Shown here in pieces: positions 35,046 through 46,927 of a DNA stretch of 64,000 nucleotides. The translations under genes and the position numbers were made by a program. The notes beneath the pieces are model-generated. The model was not told the origin of the DNA. It saw nothing but the letters and a program-made list of their open reading frames with translations, and did not search any database. The DNA comes from Odontocerum albicorne (Eukaryota > Arthropoda > Insecta > Trichoptera > Odontoceridae). Position 1 is the stretch's first letter; every line of letters begins with the position of its first letter. The stretch covers positions 23,453,847-23,517,846 of the forward strand of contig OX463859.1 in the NCBI GenBank assembly GCA_949825065.1. The letters run 5' to 3'.

Positions 35046-35568
35046 AGTATCTCGATGCAACAGTAGTTTACTCTGATCGATACTTCAATGTTTGATACTC
35101 CATATCAAATCACGTGAAACTAGTATCTCGATGCAACAGCTGTTTACTCTGTTCTTTACTTCAACATTTGATACTCCCTATCAAATCAAGTGAAACTAGT
35201 ATCTCGATGCAAAAGCTGTTTACTCTGTTCTATACTTCAACATTTGATACTCCCTATCAAATCACGTAACTAGTATCTCGATGCAACAGTAGTTTACTCT
35301 GATCGATATTTCAACATTTAATACTCTATATCAAATCACATGAAACTAATATCTCGATGCAACAGTAGTTTACTCTGATCGATACTTCAATATTTGATAA
35401 GCCATATCAAATCACGTAAAACTAGTATCTCGATGCAACAGTAGTTTACTCTGATCGATACTTCAACATTTGATACTCTATATCAAATCACCTGACACTA
35501 GTATCTCGATGCAGCAGTAATTAACTCTGATCGATACTTCAATGTTTGATACTCTATGGTACCATCAA
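35046..35568. repeat. 76-bp minisatellite, seven copies, unit C only
   Basis: Repeats start with AGTATCTCGATGCAACAGTA at 35046, 35121, 35198, 35272, 35347, 35423 and 35500, a period of 74-77 bases. Units A (near 12665) and B (near 24930) have one copy each, so the expansion happened in C alone. Confidence 0.9.
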
Positions 35569-35659
35569 ATTTTCATATTAAATTAGATATAAAATTGTTT
35601 CAAAGAGGTTCTTTAGAATAAAAAGAATATTTGTAAAAGTAAGATAAATTCTAACATAC

Positions 35660-36683
35660 CTCGGAAATGCACTTGTTACACATATATATGAAGAAAAATA
35701 TATTCAACATACAAAGAATGATCTTCCACAATCAAATTAAAAAGAAAACAATAGATACAATATCATTCTGGTTAATCAACGATTCAATTGACGATAACAT
35801 TAAGAGATCATTCAAAAGAAGACATATGAAAGATACAGAAGACAAAAGGGCCAAACAGTGTTATAAGTTATTATAAAATCATTTATTTTATCATACAAAA
35901 TCCACTTTATTCTTTCCAATACTATTTTATTGAATGGTTTGTTTGTAATATGTGTTAAAATATAATTTTGCCAACATGAATATTTATAGAAATATGACTT
36001 AATTTTAAAGCACATTGTTTTCTTGTAAATTAAAAATAATTCGGCGTTTAATATTTTTAAATTGGTCATGGCTTGATAAATGTAAAATATCAAATGCCAA
36101 TAAATAATTAAGAAAACATATTCAGGATAAAATGATACAAAAAAATATTATAAAAAAATTATTGTAATTGAAAAATCTGTTATGTGTAAGGTGCATATAA
36201 TTTCTACAATATGTCCGATAATTTGGAAAGTCAAAAGGAATAAAATGGAGTTTTTGATTTTAGTATAACGTTTTACGACGTAAACATTTTATCGATGTCC
36301 TTTAAAATTTTCATCAGCAAATGTTCATTCTTAAAATTAAATAAATAATTTTAAAACAAGATGGTTATAAAAGTTGAATCAATATAGATCTTTGATTCAC
36401 TCCTTATTTTCAAATGATTTGATTTGAATGTTATAATTTCATCGTAATATGATTTTATGACTTGAAAAAGTGCTAAAAAGTAGATTATTAAAAATTGTAA
36501 TGAAAATATTAAAGGTATTTTAGAAACTTTTGACCAATTTTTTCCATTCTTTAATGAATATTTAGTAGCAAAATGAATATATTTGAATAAAAATTTCAAG
36601 GGATAAATTGCTTCTTCTATGTTTTCAGCGGTAAAATAATTATTGAGCATTGTTAACATTTTACTACTAAACCCTTTATTCAT
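35660..36683 (-). pseudogene. Gustatory receptor pseudogene psi-Y-C (exon 1)
   Basis: The best preserved Y copy at its start: MNKGFSSKMLTMLNNYFTAE then FLFKYIHFATKYSLKNG and a first transmembrane segment (FSLQFLIIYFLALFQVI). A TAA stop replaces a tyrosine codon after DSTFITILF (110 codons in). A 10-bp deletion shifts the frame after IDKM, and a 13-bp deletion disrupts the TVW region. VLERIKWILYDKINDFIITY is typical of the GR loop before transmembrane segment 5. The donor is GAG|GTATGT (35660/35659). These lesions differ from those in A and B. Confidence 0.74.
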
Positions 36684-37499
36684 TTAATTTAAAATTCTGA
36701 AACTTTTAACAACCAGAGCTTTTATTCAAAGAGCTTTCTTTAATTAACTAAGTACAGTAAAAGTCCGTTAATTAGAACAACGGTAATTCGTTTTTTTTTT
36801 TTTTGTATTATTTTTTAGGTCCGGAAATAGACTAACCATTATAGATTCTACTGATAATTCGAAAAATCGTATATGATTTTCGCCAAAAAAATGTATAATT
36901 TCTAATAATTAGAAATTTTTCATGCAAATCATGGATCCACATTGTAGTCAGCCCTGGGAAAACGACTTATAATACGCTGAGTAGGAATTAATCGGTTCCT
37001 TGAATTTTAAATTAACGTACTTTTACTGTAATCTTGTATTCATTTTGTATTATTTGAAATATTTTTATTACTTTTTCCACATTAAAACTTTGTATTCAAC
37101 TATATTAGAATTTCATTTATGTGTTTTTATATTTAAATCACACTTATCATCATTAACTCTATAACTGATATTAGAATTTAGTAGTAAATAAAATGTGTCA
37201 CTACTTTTGTCTAGATGTGACATTTCTTCTCCAGTTTCTCACCTCTGAGGCACAACATTTTGCATTCACGACGCTATCCATTTGCCTTAATATTGGTCTT
37301 CGATATTACCTTAATATTGGCTTCAGTGAGGTGTTGATACTGCATTACAAAGCCAGCATCTGATATTATCATGAAAATTCCTTTGAGCAATAATACAGTG
37401 TAGGGGTGAATTAATGAAATGGTTCAGAATGGGGAAACCTCATTACGTAATTTTAAAAAAACAACCAGATTCCCTTTGTATGTGTCACATAGATGACGA

Positions 37500-37797
37500 T
37501 TTTATATTAAACCCTTCGTGATAGAGTACGAAACACAGAAATCCAAAGGACGTGCGAAGTTGAAGATATTGTCAGATGGGGACGACAGAGAAGAAGGTTC
37601 TGGAACGAACACGTATCCAGAATGGCGGAACCAAGAGCCGTTAAAATGGCGAGGGACAGTATACCCCAAGCAAGCAGACCTCCAGGACGACCTCCCAAAA
37701 GATGGAAAGACAGCTGGTAGTCGACGTCACAAGAGGCAAACAATGATGCAGGACCATAACAGGCCAACAGGCCTAAAATAAGATGAAGAAGAAGTAT
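37500..37797 (+). pseudogene. LINE 3' end with GAA tail, inserted in unit C
   Basis: Text TEIQRTCEVEDIVRWGRQRR, then EHVSRMAEPRAVKMARDS and SRPPGRPPKRWKDSW with stops, ending in GATGAAGAAGAAG. It interrupts sequence that is continuous in unit B near 25780. Same LINE group as 6430-7012 and 49980-50182. Confidence 0.72.
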
Positions 37798-38075
37798 TAC
37801 CTCTGAAATTATTTGGAAACTTTTTATATTATTGTATTGTATTATCCATTTATGAACATTATTGTAATATATATTGATAATATTCTATTAGATTATGAAA
37901 AGAAATAATGCTTGTTACCATATAGATAGATTTGTAATTGCATTATCTGTGTTAGATCTGTATACCTGTATATATTGTAATAAAATGTTCCTTATGCGTG
38001 GCCTTCGGAATAATATAAATGATCGTACACCCCCTACATGTTGAAAGCGTGTTATACGTCGCGTTAAAATATCTA

Positions 38076-38449
38076 CAGTCAAACCTCGGGTCACAAACGC
38101 CTCTAGTCACGAACAAATCGACTTACGAACACAATTTCCGAACAAATTTTGACTCAACCTGCGTACAATGCCTCGGCTCACGAATTAGTTGTAACGGCGC
38201 ATTACACAATTACGCATTAGTTGTTCTCAGGTGCGCGCATTGTGAACATTGTTTGTCGTTGCGTTCGTTGTTCTTGATACAATTTTTTTTTGCTTTTTGT
38301 TATATATAATATACAGTATATATAAAATATATTTTGCACTAAATTAACCCTCATTATGGCTCCCAAGAAAATGAATTTCGGTTTGCGAAAATTTCGGCTC
38401 GTGAACGGAATCAAAGAACGAATTAAGTTCGTAACCCAAGGTACCACTG
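38076..38449. mobile_element. pogo/Tigger-like MITE, second copy
   Basis: A 374-bp element with TA at both ends. Ends are CAGTCAAACCTCGGGTCAC and, inward from the right, CAGTGGTACCTTGGGTTACG. Inside is ATGGCTCCCAAGAAAATG, reading MAPKKM, which may be the leftover start of the parent transposase. It marks the high-coordinate end of alignable unit C. Confidence 0.72.
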
Positions 38450-38985
38450 TATTGTATTTTGGAGATTGGTTTGATGTATATCATTCATTTAAATTTCCAA
38501 AAATCGAATTCTATTTTCTTTGCTTGAGTTTTCTTTGTTGAGTTTCTCAACGTCAGTCATTTTTCAATTTTATTCAGGCCGCTATCTATTTATTTCTAAA
38601 AGTTACTCAGTTTTTTATGGTTCATCGATTATGATTATAATTTCTTCCTTCGTAATACCTGAAGCACCAGCACTATTCACCCCAGTTGCGTCTGGCACCA
38701 TCTTTTCATAATGATTATTATTATTTCTTAACATGGCTTAATTTGTTTCCCGCTTGTTTGACTATTAGTTCAGAGATGACGTTAAATTTATTTTAAAATT
38801 CAATATATACTCGCCTGTTAAATTGCATTGTTTAAAATATTATTAATATTTAGGTGTGCTCCAACAAGAGCAAAAGATTTAAAGTAAAACATAACAAATA
38901 AAGTTTTATGTCGTTATTTTGGAATAAAATGGCACTTCATTGTTTTTTAAATTATAAAATAAATTCAACAAATATAGGTTGTCCG
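38450..38985. other. Gene-free AT-rich stretch
   Basis: No motif-bearing frame or repeat was recognised; open frames of about 60 codons have no family features. Confidence 0.35.
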
Positions 38986-38989
38986 GACG

Positions 38990-39880
38990 AAAATGGCGTA
39001 TTTTGCATGTTAATTTTTGATCATCAGTTGTGTTCCAGTCTTTGGTCCTACAAGACGTGTTTTGTGTTCTATTCATCATCCTGAAAAACGTTATTGGAGT
39101 TAAATTTTTTTTTTCGAACGTGGGTTAAGATGGAGAGCTTTGTACCTGACAAACAATTTATGCAAAATTGCATGTTGTACGAATACTGTCGAAAAAATAA
39201 TGCAACAACTACAACTAAAAACATTTGCGACACATTTGGAGAATGTTCAACTGTTCGGCAATTTCCAAAGGTGGTTTAAACAATTTAGAAGTGGTGATTT
39301 TAATCTAAAAAACAATCCTCGAAGTGAAAAAGTTGTGAAAGGGAATGATGACGTTTTGCGTGCATAAATCGAATCAAATCCAACACTGACTATACGACAA
39401 TTAGCTGACAAGCTTGGATACTCAAAATCTAGTGTGCAAAAACATTGATAAAAATCGGCTAAATTGTGAAGCAGTGCCTATGGATACCGCACGATCTAAC
39501 GGATGAGACCAAAGCGGTACGCAAGCGCGTATGAGAAGATTTTATCGAAAAAGAGACAGACACTCTGTTTTTATGAAAATAAAAAAAAGGAGCTTGGATT
39601 GAAAACTATTCTTTATCCACCATATAGTCCCGATTTGGCTCCTTCAGATTATCATTTATTTAGGCCTGTGCAGCACTATTTAACTGAAAAAAAAATCGCG
39701 CTTTAGAAGAAGTGAAAAAGGGCATCGAGGAATATTTTGTATCCAAATCTGCTAAATTTTATTCTGACGGTATTAAAAATACTGCAAGAAGCGACAATGA
39801 AAGTTTAGTAAAGCAGGCGACCACAGGTACAGTTGAGGGAAAATGAGCATGGGGTCTCATATAAGGTGAACGGACAAAAT
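38990..39880 (+). pseudogene. mariner-family transposase pseudogene, internally deleted
   Basis: Pieces in several frames: MESFVPDKQFMQNCMLYEYC (39130), WFKQFRSGDFNLKNNPRSE (39280), TLTIRQLADKLGYSKSSVQK (39385), KELGLKTILYPPYSPDLAPS (39590), DYHLFRPVQHYL. Frameshifts, stops and loss of the TGDE and HDNA catalytic segments make it inactive. A possible right end (GTCCGTTCACCTTATATGAG on the minus strand, near 39870) is not clearly matched on the left (GTTGTCCGGACG near 38979). Confidence 0.75.
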
Positions 39881-40219
39881 AATGGAGTAAACAGGATCCT
39901 CTTTAAACGTGGGCCGAAAATGGAGACGGGCGATTCGCCAAGTTCAAAATATAGCAAATGATCTCATAGCTCAGAATTGAGCATGCGATGAGAAGTGGAA
40001 TTTTTGAAACTATTAATTTTTATTAGATTTTGAAAATCTTCCAACTTGCATTATTTCTAAAAGAAACTTTAAGAAATAGTCATTTTTAATCGAGGAAGAT
40101 GTCGTTTCCAACTGTTAAAAATCATGATATGTTTTTTACATATACATTTTATAGCATTCGTGAAGTTTAGCTTCAAATTCAGTTGCATTTTTTAATTATA
40201 TTAAAGTCTTGACTTCTTC

Positions 40220-40645
40220 AGTATTGATGTAGTTCAGCCACGAAACTTCAATATTGGTTTAATCTAAACATGGTAATTAAAGTAATAGTTTAGATCAACA
40301 ATAATAATATAAGCACTAGTTAAGTTCAACAATGATAATTTTAGCACTGTTAAACTCAAGTTCAACGACTACTTCAGTCCTGGTATAGTTCAATTAGGAC
40401 TACTTCAGTCCTGGTATAGTTCAATTAGGACTACTTTAGTCTTGGTGTAGTTCAACCACGACAACTGGAGTAGTTTAGTTAATTTAGTTCGGCACCGGTT
40501 TATTTAACCGAGAAAATGTCAGTACTATTTTAGTTCAACCATGACAATTCTAGCACTGGTTTAGTTCAGCTAAGACTACTTCAGCCCTGGTAAAGTTAAA
40601 CCACAAATAATTTTAGTTTACGACAACCGGTTTTAATAAACTAAT
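40220..40645. repeat. Degenerate 31-bp tandem repeat
   Basis: Built on ACTACTTCAGTCCTGGTATA + GTTCAATTAGG. Two adjacent copies (40371-40432) are nearly identical; flanking copies are eroded but still show TTCAACCACGACAA and GCACTGGTTTAGTTCA. Non-coding. Confidence 0.7.
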
Positions 40646-40649
40646 TTAA

Positions 40650-41285
40650 TTTAGTTATTGGACTGGATTTAGTTAAAGTATTTATTTACTATGAAATATG
40701 ACTGTGAATTAAGTGTCGCTGAATAAATTATGAGGAATGCACATAACATACCTTCGGAATTAAGCGATTGACAATGTATACAATTTCGAAGCTGTAGTCG
40801 AGATAAATTATTAGGAGAGCTTTTTTTGTTGAAAGAATATCGTTGGGATAGATTTTGAAATTATTTTATCAAATTCATCATAATGTCATATCAAAATGAT
40901 CATCAGCAGTGTCTAAAATAATGTTCATGATTTATGGTTTTTACAAACACTACATTTAATATTTTTAGAAACACAATCTGAGTCAAGGTAATTCTTAATT
41001 AGAACCTCAAATTATTTAGACACTCGCTGTCTACTAAATTAGACCTCCGGGGTAAAGTTGTTTTCTGCAACTCCCAAGGGTGAGATTGTTCTGGCGAGGT
41101 TTGCAATTTTTACGAGTTGGCATTTGTGTCACGGCAGTTGTTTTAAGGTCAACTTAAAAACAAAATTATTACGAGTAAATTTTCTTAAACAATTGTTTGT
41201 TTACTAAGGCAAAAAATATCTTCATCCTTTTTTTACATATTTCAAGAAAAAATATTACATGTTCTTTAATACATCCTTCTCTCTC
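40650..41285. other. Gene-free stretch
   Basis: AT-rich; nothing recognisable on either strand. Confidence 0.3.
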
Positions 41286-41289
41286 ATAG

Positions 41290-41710
41290 CCGGATATTGA
41301 CGTTTCTCATCCATTATATAGCTCGATGGATCCACCAGTCCTCCCAGGAATTAATAAATAGGACACTCTTCCACGATGTGACCGATATTATGGACGCTTT
41401 CATATGAGCTCAAAGGAGAATCAACGAAACTCCACCTATGCAAGATGCACCGCAAACATGGCTTCTTCTACAAGATGATTCAGAGTACACCACAATCTTC
41501 GTAGTAGGTCATATCATTGGACAAACACAATGGGATCACTCACAATGTGAATATTTCTAGCCGAGGACCTATTCCATTGTTCAGTTAGCAAATATGAGCT
41601 AAACTCACATCCCTCGCAACGAAACGTTGCTCCTCAATCGAGAAAGGTTGTCGGAATCTAAGGCGAGTCGAAGAAGGGCAGGAAACACCCACGTGCACTG
41701 TGGCACACCG
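41290..41710 (-). pseudogene. Possible LINE relic (post-RT zinc-finger region)
   Basis: The minus strand reads HNIGHIVEECPIY then FLGGLVD, similar to the zinc-knuckle segment near the end of many insect LINE ORF2 proteins (HIVEECP...). The rest is too broken to align by eye. The sequence is less AT-rich than its surroundings. Confidence 0.38.
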
Positions 41711-42018
41711 GCATGTTTTTTTCCCCTTTTTTTGAAAGAATAGATAAGACCGAAGTTATAGATAACCATGCACCTCATAAGTCTGCGTAGAAATTGTTCA
41801 TTGAGTTCTTTGCAACGGACGAAACTGAAGGTCTGCGTGGAAAATTCTCCTCGGACTTCGATCAGACATTTCCATAACGGTAGTATGCTTACGGGCTGAA
41901 CTTCATGGAGATCGGGTAACGGTATGTCTCACTGTTTGGACTTTTGTGGTGTTCAAACGCTGTGAGGTCTACAAGACCTAAGACCTGATTACATAATCCG
42001 ACCTAAATACTAAATACT

Positions 42019-42300
42019 GGACCTCAAATATCTCACATTTATTTACTTGTCTGATTATGAAGTAAAGTTTCCTTCAGTTGGGCCTGGACCTCAAATATCT
42101 CACATTTATTTACTTGTCTGATTATGAAGTAAAGTTTCCTTCAATTGGGCCTGGAACTCAAATATCCCACATTTATTTACTTGTCTGATTATGAAGTAAA
42201 GTTTCCTTCAGTTGGGCCTGGAACTCAAATATCCCACATTTATTTACTTGTCTGATTATGAAGTAAAGTTTCCTTCAGTTGGGCCTGGACCTCAAATATT
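42019..42300. repeat. 67-bp minisatellite, four copies plus a partial
   Basis: GGACCTCAAATATCTCACAT begins at 42019, 42086, 42153, 42220 and 42287, a constant period of 67 bases with very few differences. No coding frame. Confidence 0.93.
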
Positions 42301-43080
42301 CTTACGTACTTTAATAATCAGAAAATGAATTAACCAGGCATCTTGTATTATCACTAGGATTAACTTTATTTAAAAAAATCTATTCCAAGCCTTTATTACT
42401 ACATTTAAATAAACATAAAAGAATATTGACTAAACTGTCAACCAAAGAGAACTGCACCAAGCGGTGGTCAGAAACAGTTGTTCAAAAGAAAGTTGATCTA
42501 ATAGAAAAGTTTCGATAAAGTACGGATGGTTTCCTATAAAAGTTTAAGTGCAAGGAAATGTGAACGATAATTTCACTCAATTGAATTCGAGATAATAATA
42601 TAAATTTGTTTCAATCTAATGACGTTTGTTTAAAAGTTGAAATAGTGTAAATGATGGATTGTGATTAAAGTATAGGAAGGATTTGATTGTAGAAAGGGAA
42701 TATTTTATCTGAGTGCTTTATATAATATTACACTTCTCAAACTTTATGTGTTCATGTACCTGTTTTTTTTTCAATTTTATACCATCGCAAATCAATATTA
42801 ATGTGAAACAAAATTAAAATAATTTTAAAACGTAGCGATGAAGTTGAACTACATTTTTTTATACGATATTTATACAGAATAAGTGAGAAAAATACAATAA
42901 TATAAAATAAAATTGCATAACAAATAGTAAAAATTATGAAAAACATAAATATTGATTATAAATAATACTTCTGATTATTTCTTACATAATTTGCTTTCGA
43001 GGCGGCTCAATATCAAATAGTTTTGGGACCTTTAGTTCTTAGTATACTTTGAGTAGGACTGCTTTAGTATTTAGGACACA
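42301..43080. other. Gene-free AT-rich stretch
   Basis: The 64-codon hydrophobic frame on the minus strand (42752-42946) is low-complexity AT-rich translation and is not supported as a gene. Confidence 0.3.
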
Positions 43081-43084
43081 TACC

Positions 43085-43210
43085 ATATATAGATTCATAC
43101 TATAACGCCGTTTCCCTGTCGGGGTCAGTAGAGAAAACAAATTTTCCTATCGCGACACACATTTTCGCATCCTCTACATTCATATAACTTCTCATGTAAT
43201 GTTACGATTT
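43085..43210 (-). mobile_element. RTE-like LINE 3' tail, reversed
   Basis: The minus strand gives RMRKCVSR...ENLFSLLTPTGK and a Met-Val-Cys type ending, matching the tails at 5900-6000 and 44400-44560. No flanking body is present. Confidence 0.4.
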
Positions 43211-43497
43211 ATATAACGTTTTACATTTCTTTCTTACAAATTATCATTTAAACTTCTGTTAAATTATTTTGATGTATCCGGTTGACAAGAAAAATAACCA
43301 TAAAGTAAATTTTTTTATAAAAAATAATTAATGCGCCCGTCACACAACATTTTACATTCATTTCTGATATACTCGTATGTAGTTATTTTATGTCTTTCGC
43401 AGCTTTTTTTTATTTTTTCGTGTGGTGCCTCTCAAATGATCGAGTCTTCGCGTTTCGATTTACTGGAGTAGGCACAGAACTCACAATACGTCAAAAT

Positions 43498-43854
43498 AAA
43501 TACACCGTGCAAAGAAGACTATCAAAACAAATATACAAGTACAGTGCAAGGAAAAGTATCAAAACAAAAATACAAGTACAGTGCAAGGAAGACTATCAAA
43601 ACAAATATACAAGTACAGTGCAAAGAAGACTATCAAAACAAATATACAAGTACAGTGCAAGGAAAAGTATCAAAACAAAAATACAAAAACAGTGCAAGGA
43701 AGACTATCAAAATAAATATACAAGTTCAGTGCAAGGAAGACTATCAAAACAAATATACAAGTACAGTGCAAGGAAGACTATCAAAACAAATATACAAGTA
43801 CAGTGCAAGGAAGACTATGAAAACAAATATACAAGTACAGTGCAAGGAAGACTT
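43498..43854. repeat. 37-bp minisatellite, left block
   Basis: Roughly ten copies of a 37-bp unit containing ATCAAAACAAATATACAAGT and CAGTGCAAGGAAGACT. Because 37 is not a multiple of three, long open frames cycle through all three readings of the unit (SKQIYKYSARK / IKTNIQVQCKED / YQNKYTSTVQ). The 168- and 169-codon frames here are thus repeat products. Confidence 0.92.
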
Positions 43855-44150
43855 CTCTTCTTCTTCATGTGTCCTGCCGGGTCCCCCCGACGTTGACGAT
43901 CACTTGGGAGAAACCTTGTCTGTCCTGGGCAGCACGGAACAGCTCCTCCACACCTCTCATCCCGGTCCATTCTCTAATGTTCCGAAGCCAGGAGTGCTGC
44001 CTTCTTCCAACTCCTCTACGACCCTCAATCTTCCCCTTTATGACAAGTTGTAGGATTGCATACTTTTCACCTCTCATTATGTGGCCAAAATATGAAGTCT
44101 TACGGAGCTTGATTGTTGTGAACAATTCTCTCTGTGTATTTGCTCTACGC
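43855..44150 (-). pseudogene. LINE 3' end with GAA tail inside the 37-bp array
   Basis: The minus frame 44152-43865 reads RKTSYFGHIMRGEKYAILQL, then GKIEGRRGVGRRQHSWLRN, IREWTGM and ELFRAA. This is the standard carboxy-terminal block of a widespread insect non-LTR retrotransposon, and it is uninterrupted. The element ends in GAAGAAGAAGAGAAG. The 11 bases GCAAGGAAGAC occur on both sides, consistent with a target duplication, though the host repeat makes this ambiguous. Confidence 0.8.
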
Positions 44151-44315
44151 AAGGAAGACTATCAAAACAAATATACAAGTACAGTGCAAGGAAGACTATC
44201 AAAATAAATATACAAGTTCAGTGCAAGGAAGACTATCAAAACAAATATACAAGTACAGTGCAAGGAAGACTATCAAAACAAATATACAAGTACAGTGCAA
44301 GGAAGACTGGTAAAA
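44151..44315. repeat. 37-bp minisatellite, right block
   Basis: About four further copies of the unit at 43498-43854, continuing in register after the LINE insertion. Confidence 0.9.
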
Positions 44316-44565
44316 CGAAACACATATTTGATAGGAAGGTGTGGTAGAGAAAGAACAAAAATAATATGGTTGGATCGTATATTTTGAAAAAAGATTTTAA
44401 ATAAAATGATATTTTGAAAGAAGAAAATGTTAAAAGTCAGAAAAATCGTAGAAGTTATATCAGAAGATGTATGGATTAACAAGAGTAAGATTATGTTATA
44501 GGTAAATCTCGCTCCCCCTTCTCTCTGCCCATCCCGACAGGGAAACGGTATGATGTGAAAAACAA
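44316..44565 (+). mobile_element. RTE-like LINE 3' end
   Basis: Broken frames read IIWLDRIF, NDILKEEN-like and RRSYIRRCMD, matching the end of the copy at 5820-5960. A tail near PSRQGNGMM and an AATAAATAAAA run follow. The 37-bp array upstream shares GTGCAAGGAAGACTGG with this LINE, so the minisatellite may have grown out of LINE sequence. Confidence 0.5.
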
Positions 44566-45405
44566 TAAATAAAATTTATTAGAAGTCTAATGTGACCTTT
44601 GAGAAGGGCACTTTGATTGTGTACATATTGATAAAGAATTTTGAATTTGTAACGATTAAGCCAAAGAAACTGAAAAATGTTTTGGAAAAAATTGTACGAG
44701 TTATATGAGATGTAGAAGATGCGCAAGATATGTATGTATTAAGAGAGGAAAGTACGGTGCTCTCTCGGAATATGGAAACGCCGTGATGGTATGTTTGCAT
44801 GTAAATAAGATTTTAGATTGAAATTTCTAAAATATTCTTCTACTATATAATTGATTTTTCAAACACACCCACAGATTCAGCTGGTTCGCGCAACCCCCAT
44901 TGGTCTCATGTAACGTACTAAAAGTAAACAAACGCTATTTAACGCATTAACGACACACAAAAGCGACAAAGTTTATCAACACTGCCCCCCATTATTCAAC
45001 ACCTTTGTTGTAATATATTAAAAAAAACGATTCCTTTCTATCCCTGAATAATGATTCCCTCCTCCCAACATAATATACGCCACATTGTACATACTCGTAT
45101 ATATATAATATACACCTATGATGTTATTATGAAAAAAAGGACCCCTGTCAGTGTAAGGCTTAAGCGTCACACCACCCAACCGCCCCGCCTTTTTGACCCT
45201 TTTCATTGACGATAGATGGACCATTAATGCATGTTACACTATATTTGATGTATTATCTTTGAATTTTTTTGTTATACTTTCATATTTGTATAATTATATT
45301 ATAGTTTTTGTTAAATTGCACTATTGTACACACTGAATGGAATAAATAAGTATTTAATTTTTGCAAAATATCCAGTCAAGTTTGACCATTCAAATAATAC
45401 ATATT
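44566..45405. other. Gene-free stretch
   Basis: AT-rich; includes a short GC-richer patch at 45130-45215. No gene, transposon end or repeat was identified. Confidence 0.3.
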
Positions 45406-45414
45406 TAAATTTGA

Positions 45415-45600
45415 GGTGTATGACCGCGCGGTAACGCACTGGACTTCCGTATCGAAGGTCGCCGGTTCGGACCCTGCGCTGTGCTACTTCCTTCGACTGG
45501 CACATACATTTTCTCCGCCTAGTATTCGAGGATATAACGATACCTATGACATCGGTCATATCTATTCTTTAAAAAAATACGCATAAAAAATGTCGGTGAG
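45415..45600 (+). mobile_element. Possible tRNA-derived SINE, second family
   Basis: TGACCGCGCGGTAACGCACT resembles an A box and GGTCGCCGGTTCGGACCC a B box (GGTTCGANTCC type), spaced as in a tRNA-derived pol III promoter. A cloverleaf with proper stems could not be drawn, so it is not a working tRNA. The 3' end is unclear. Confidence 0.42.
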
Positions 45601-46715
45601 ATCCGATCGTCTTACATCGGTGTGCCGTCGCATCCAGTACAATGGTTGACGGTGAGTTTGCTGATGCAATGGGTCACTCACTTTAAAAAAAACTTGTTTT
45701 CGTCTCGTTTTCTAGCTAAATTGACGATGGAATGGCAAGAGAAAGCTCTGCTACGAGGCCTAGCAACGAGAATTTAAATTAAATTTTTCAATTTAGAGTG
45801 CGAATTAATACGAATAGATGTTACGAAGTATAAACATCAAAACATTAACAAAGTACACACATACTACAACAAGCATACAGCAGGTATTAGACCCAGGGCT
45901 GTATCCCGTGCTTGTTAAAATACGTTTTTGATAAATAAAACCAAAAAATTACTCGCATAATTCATTAACAGCTATAATGATAAGCAACCTCCCGAGAGAA
46001 GACGAACTTTAAAAACGAAGAAAAGTAAATATATCCTTGGATGGATTATTTTTGCATATTTACGTTTATATATTTATCTTTCCCCGTTAAAACCCCAGGG
46101 TGATGGAATATATATCTACATATGCATATATTATATATTCTCACATTATGGAGGGTTTTATTGAAAAAATGTATATTTAAGAGAAGTGAAAAATTCATAA
46201 CGCCACCCTCTACCCCCCAATCTTAGTGTTCCCTCTTGCAATAACTCAGCAGCTCTCAAGAGCAGACACCTATTCCAGCGTGCCGCACCATCCCCTAAGC
46301 GCTAACTAAAATATCCCCGCTAATACGAATATTCCAAAAATTATAAATTATACGCTTCAAAACATTTTATTAGGACCCGTCTTATGTGTATGGAAGACGA
46401 TCAAGTCTTAAACATGTCGAAAAAATTGTAATTTTTTTTACGTTTTAGGAATATTACGATAGTATAAACCCATCTCCTACATATGAGGGTTTATATTTTC
46501 CCTTTCCAGTAGCCCTGGAAAAGTGGGGTTTTATTATTTTCACATATTCCATACAAGATATTACGAGTGTTTATACATTTCTTATAAATAATTCATTACC
46601 ATTTTAACTTAAATCCTAGTGTTCATCAGCACAAAATAACTGTAAACATAATATAGGAAAACCTTAAAACGAAAAACAAATAACAAGAGGTAAAAAATGG
46701 AATATATCCATATAA
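45601..46715. other. Gene-free stretch
   Basis: No coding or repeat structure was recognised beyond AT-rich runs; small GC-richer patch at 46200-46300. Confidence 0.3.
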
Positions 46716-46716
46716 A

Positions 46717-46845
46717 TGTATAATCGTCTAAATTATTCTACACTCAAATTATAATATTGTACAAAGCACCTCACGTTTAATGTATAATCGTCTAAATTAT
46801 TCTACACTCAAATTAAAATATTGTACAAAGCACCTCACGTTTAAT
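46717..46845. repeat. 64-bp direct duplication
   Basis: The stretch ATGTATAATCGTCTAAATTA to GCACCTCACGTTTA occurs twice head to tail with only one difference (ATTATAATATT versus ATTAAAATATT). A recent slip duplication. Confidence 0.9.
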
Positions 46846-46927
46846 GTTTGTCCATTTGTTTATTTAACACTTCATTGTAAAACCAATCTGGCGGACTTAT
46901 TGACAAACGGTAATCTCATTCAACCAA

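Noticed and set aside
35046..35568. CRISPR-like regular repeats
   Set aside because: The units are head-to-tail 76-bp copies without unique spacers, in insect DNA; it is a minisatellite.
43390..44053. Two overlapping open frames of 168 and 169 codons
   Set aside because: Both are translations of the 37-bp minisatellite and run on into an antisense LINE fragment; the frame cycling is explained by the unit length.
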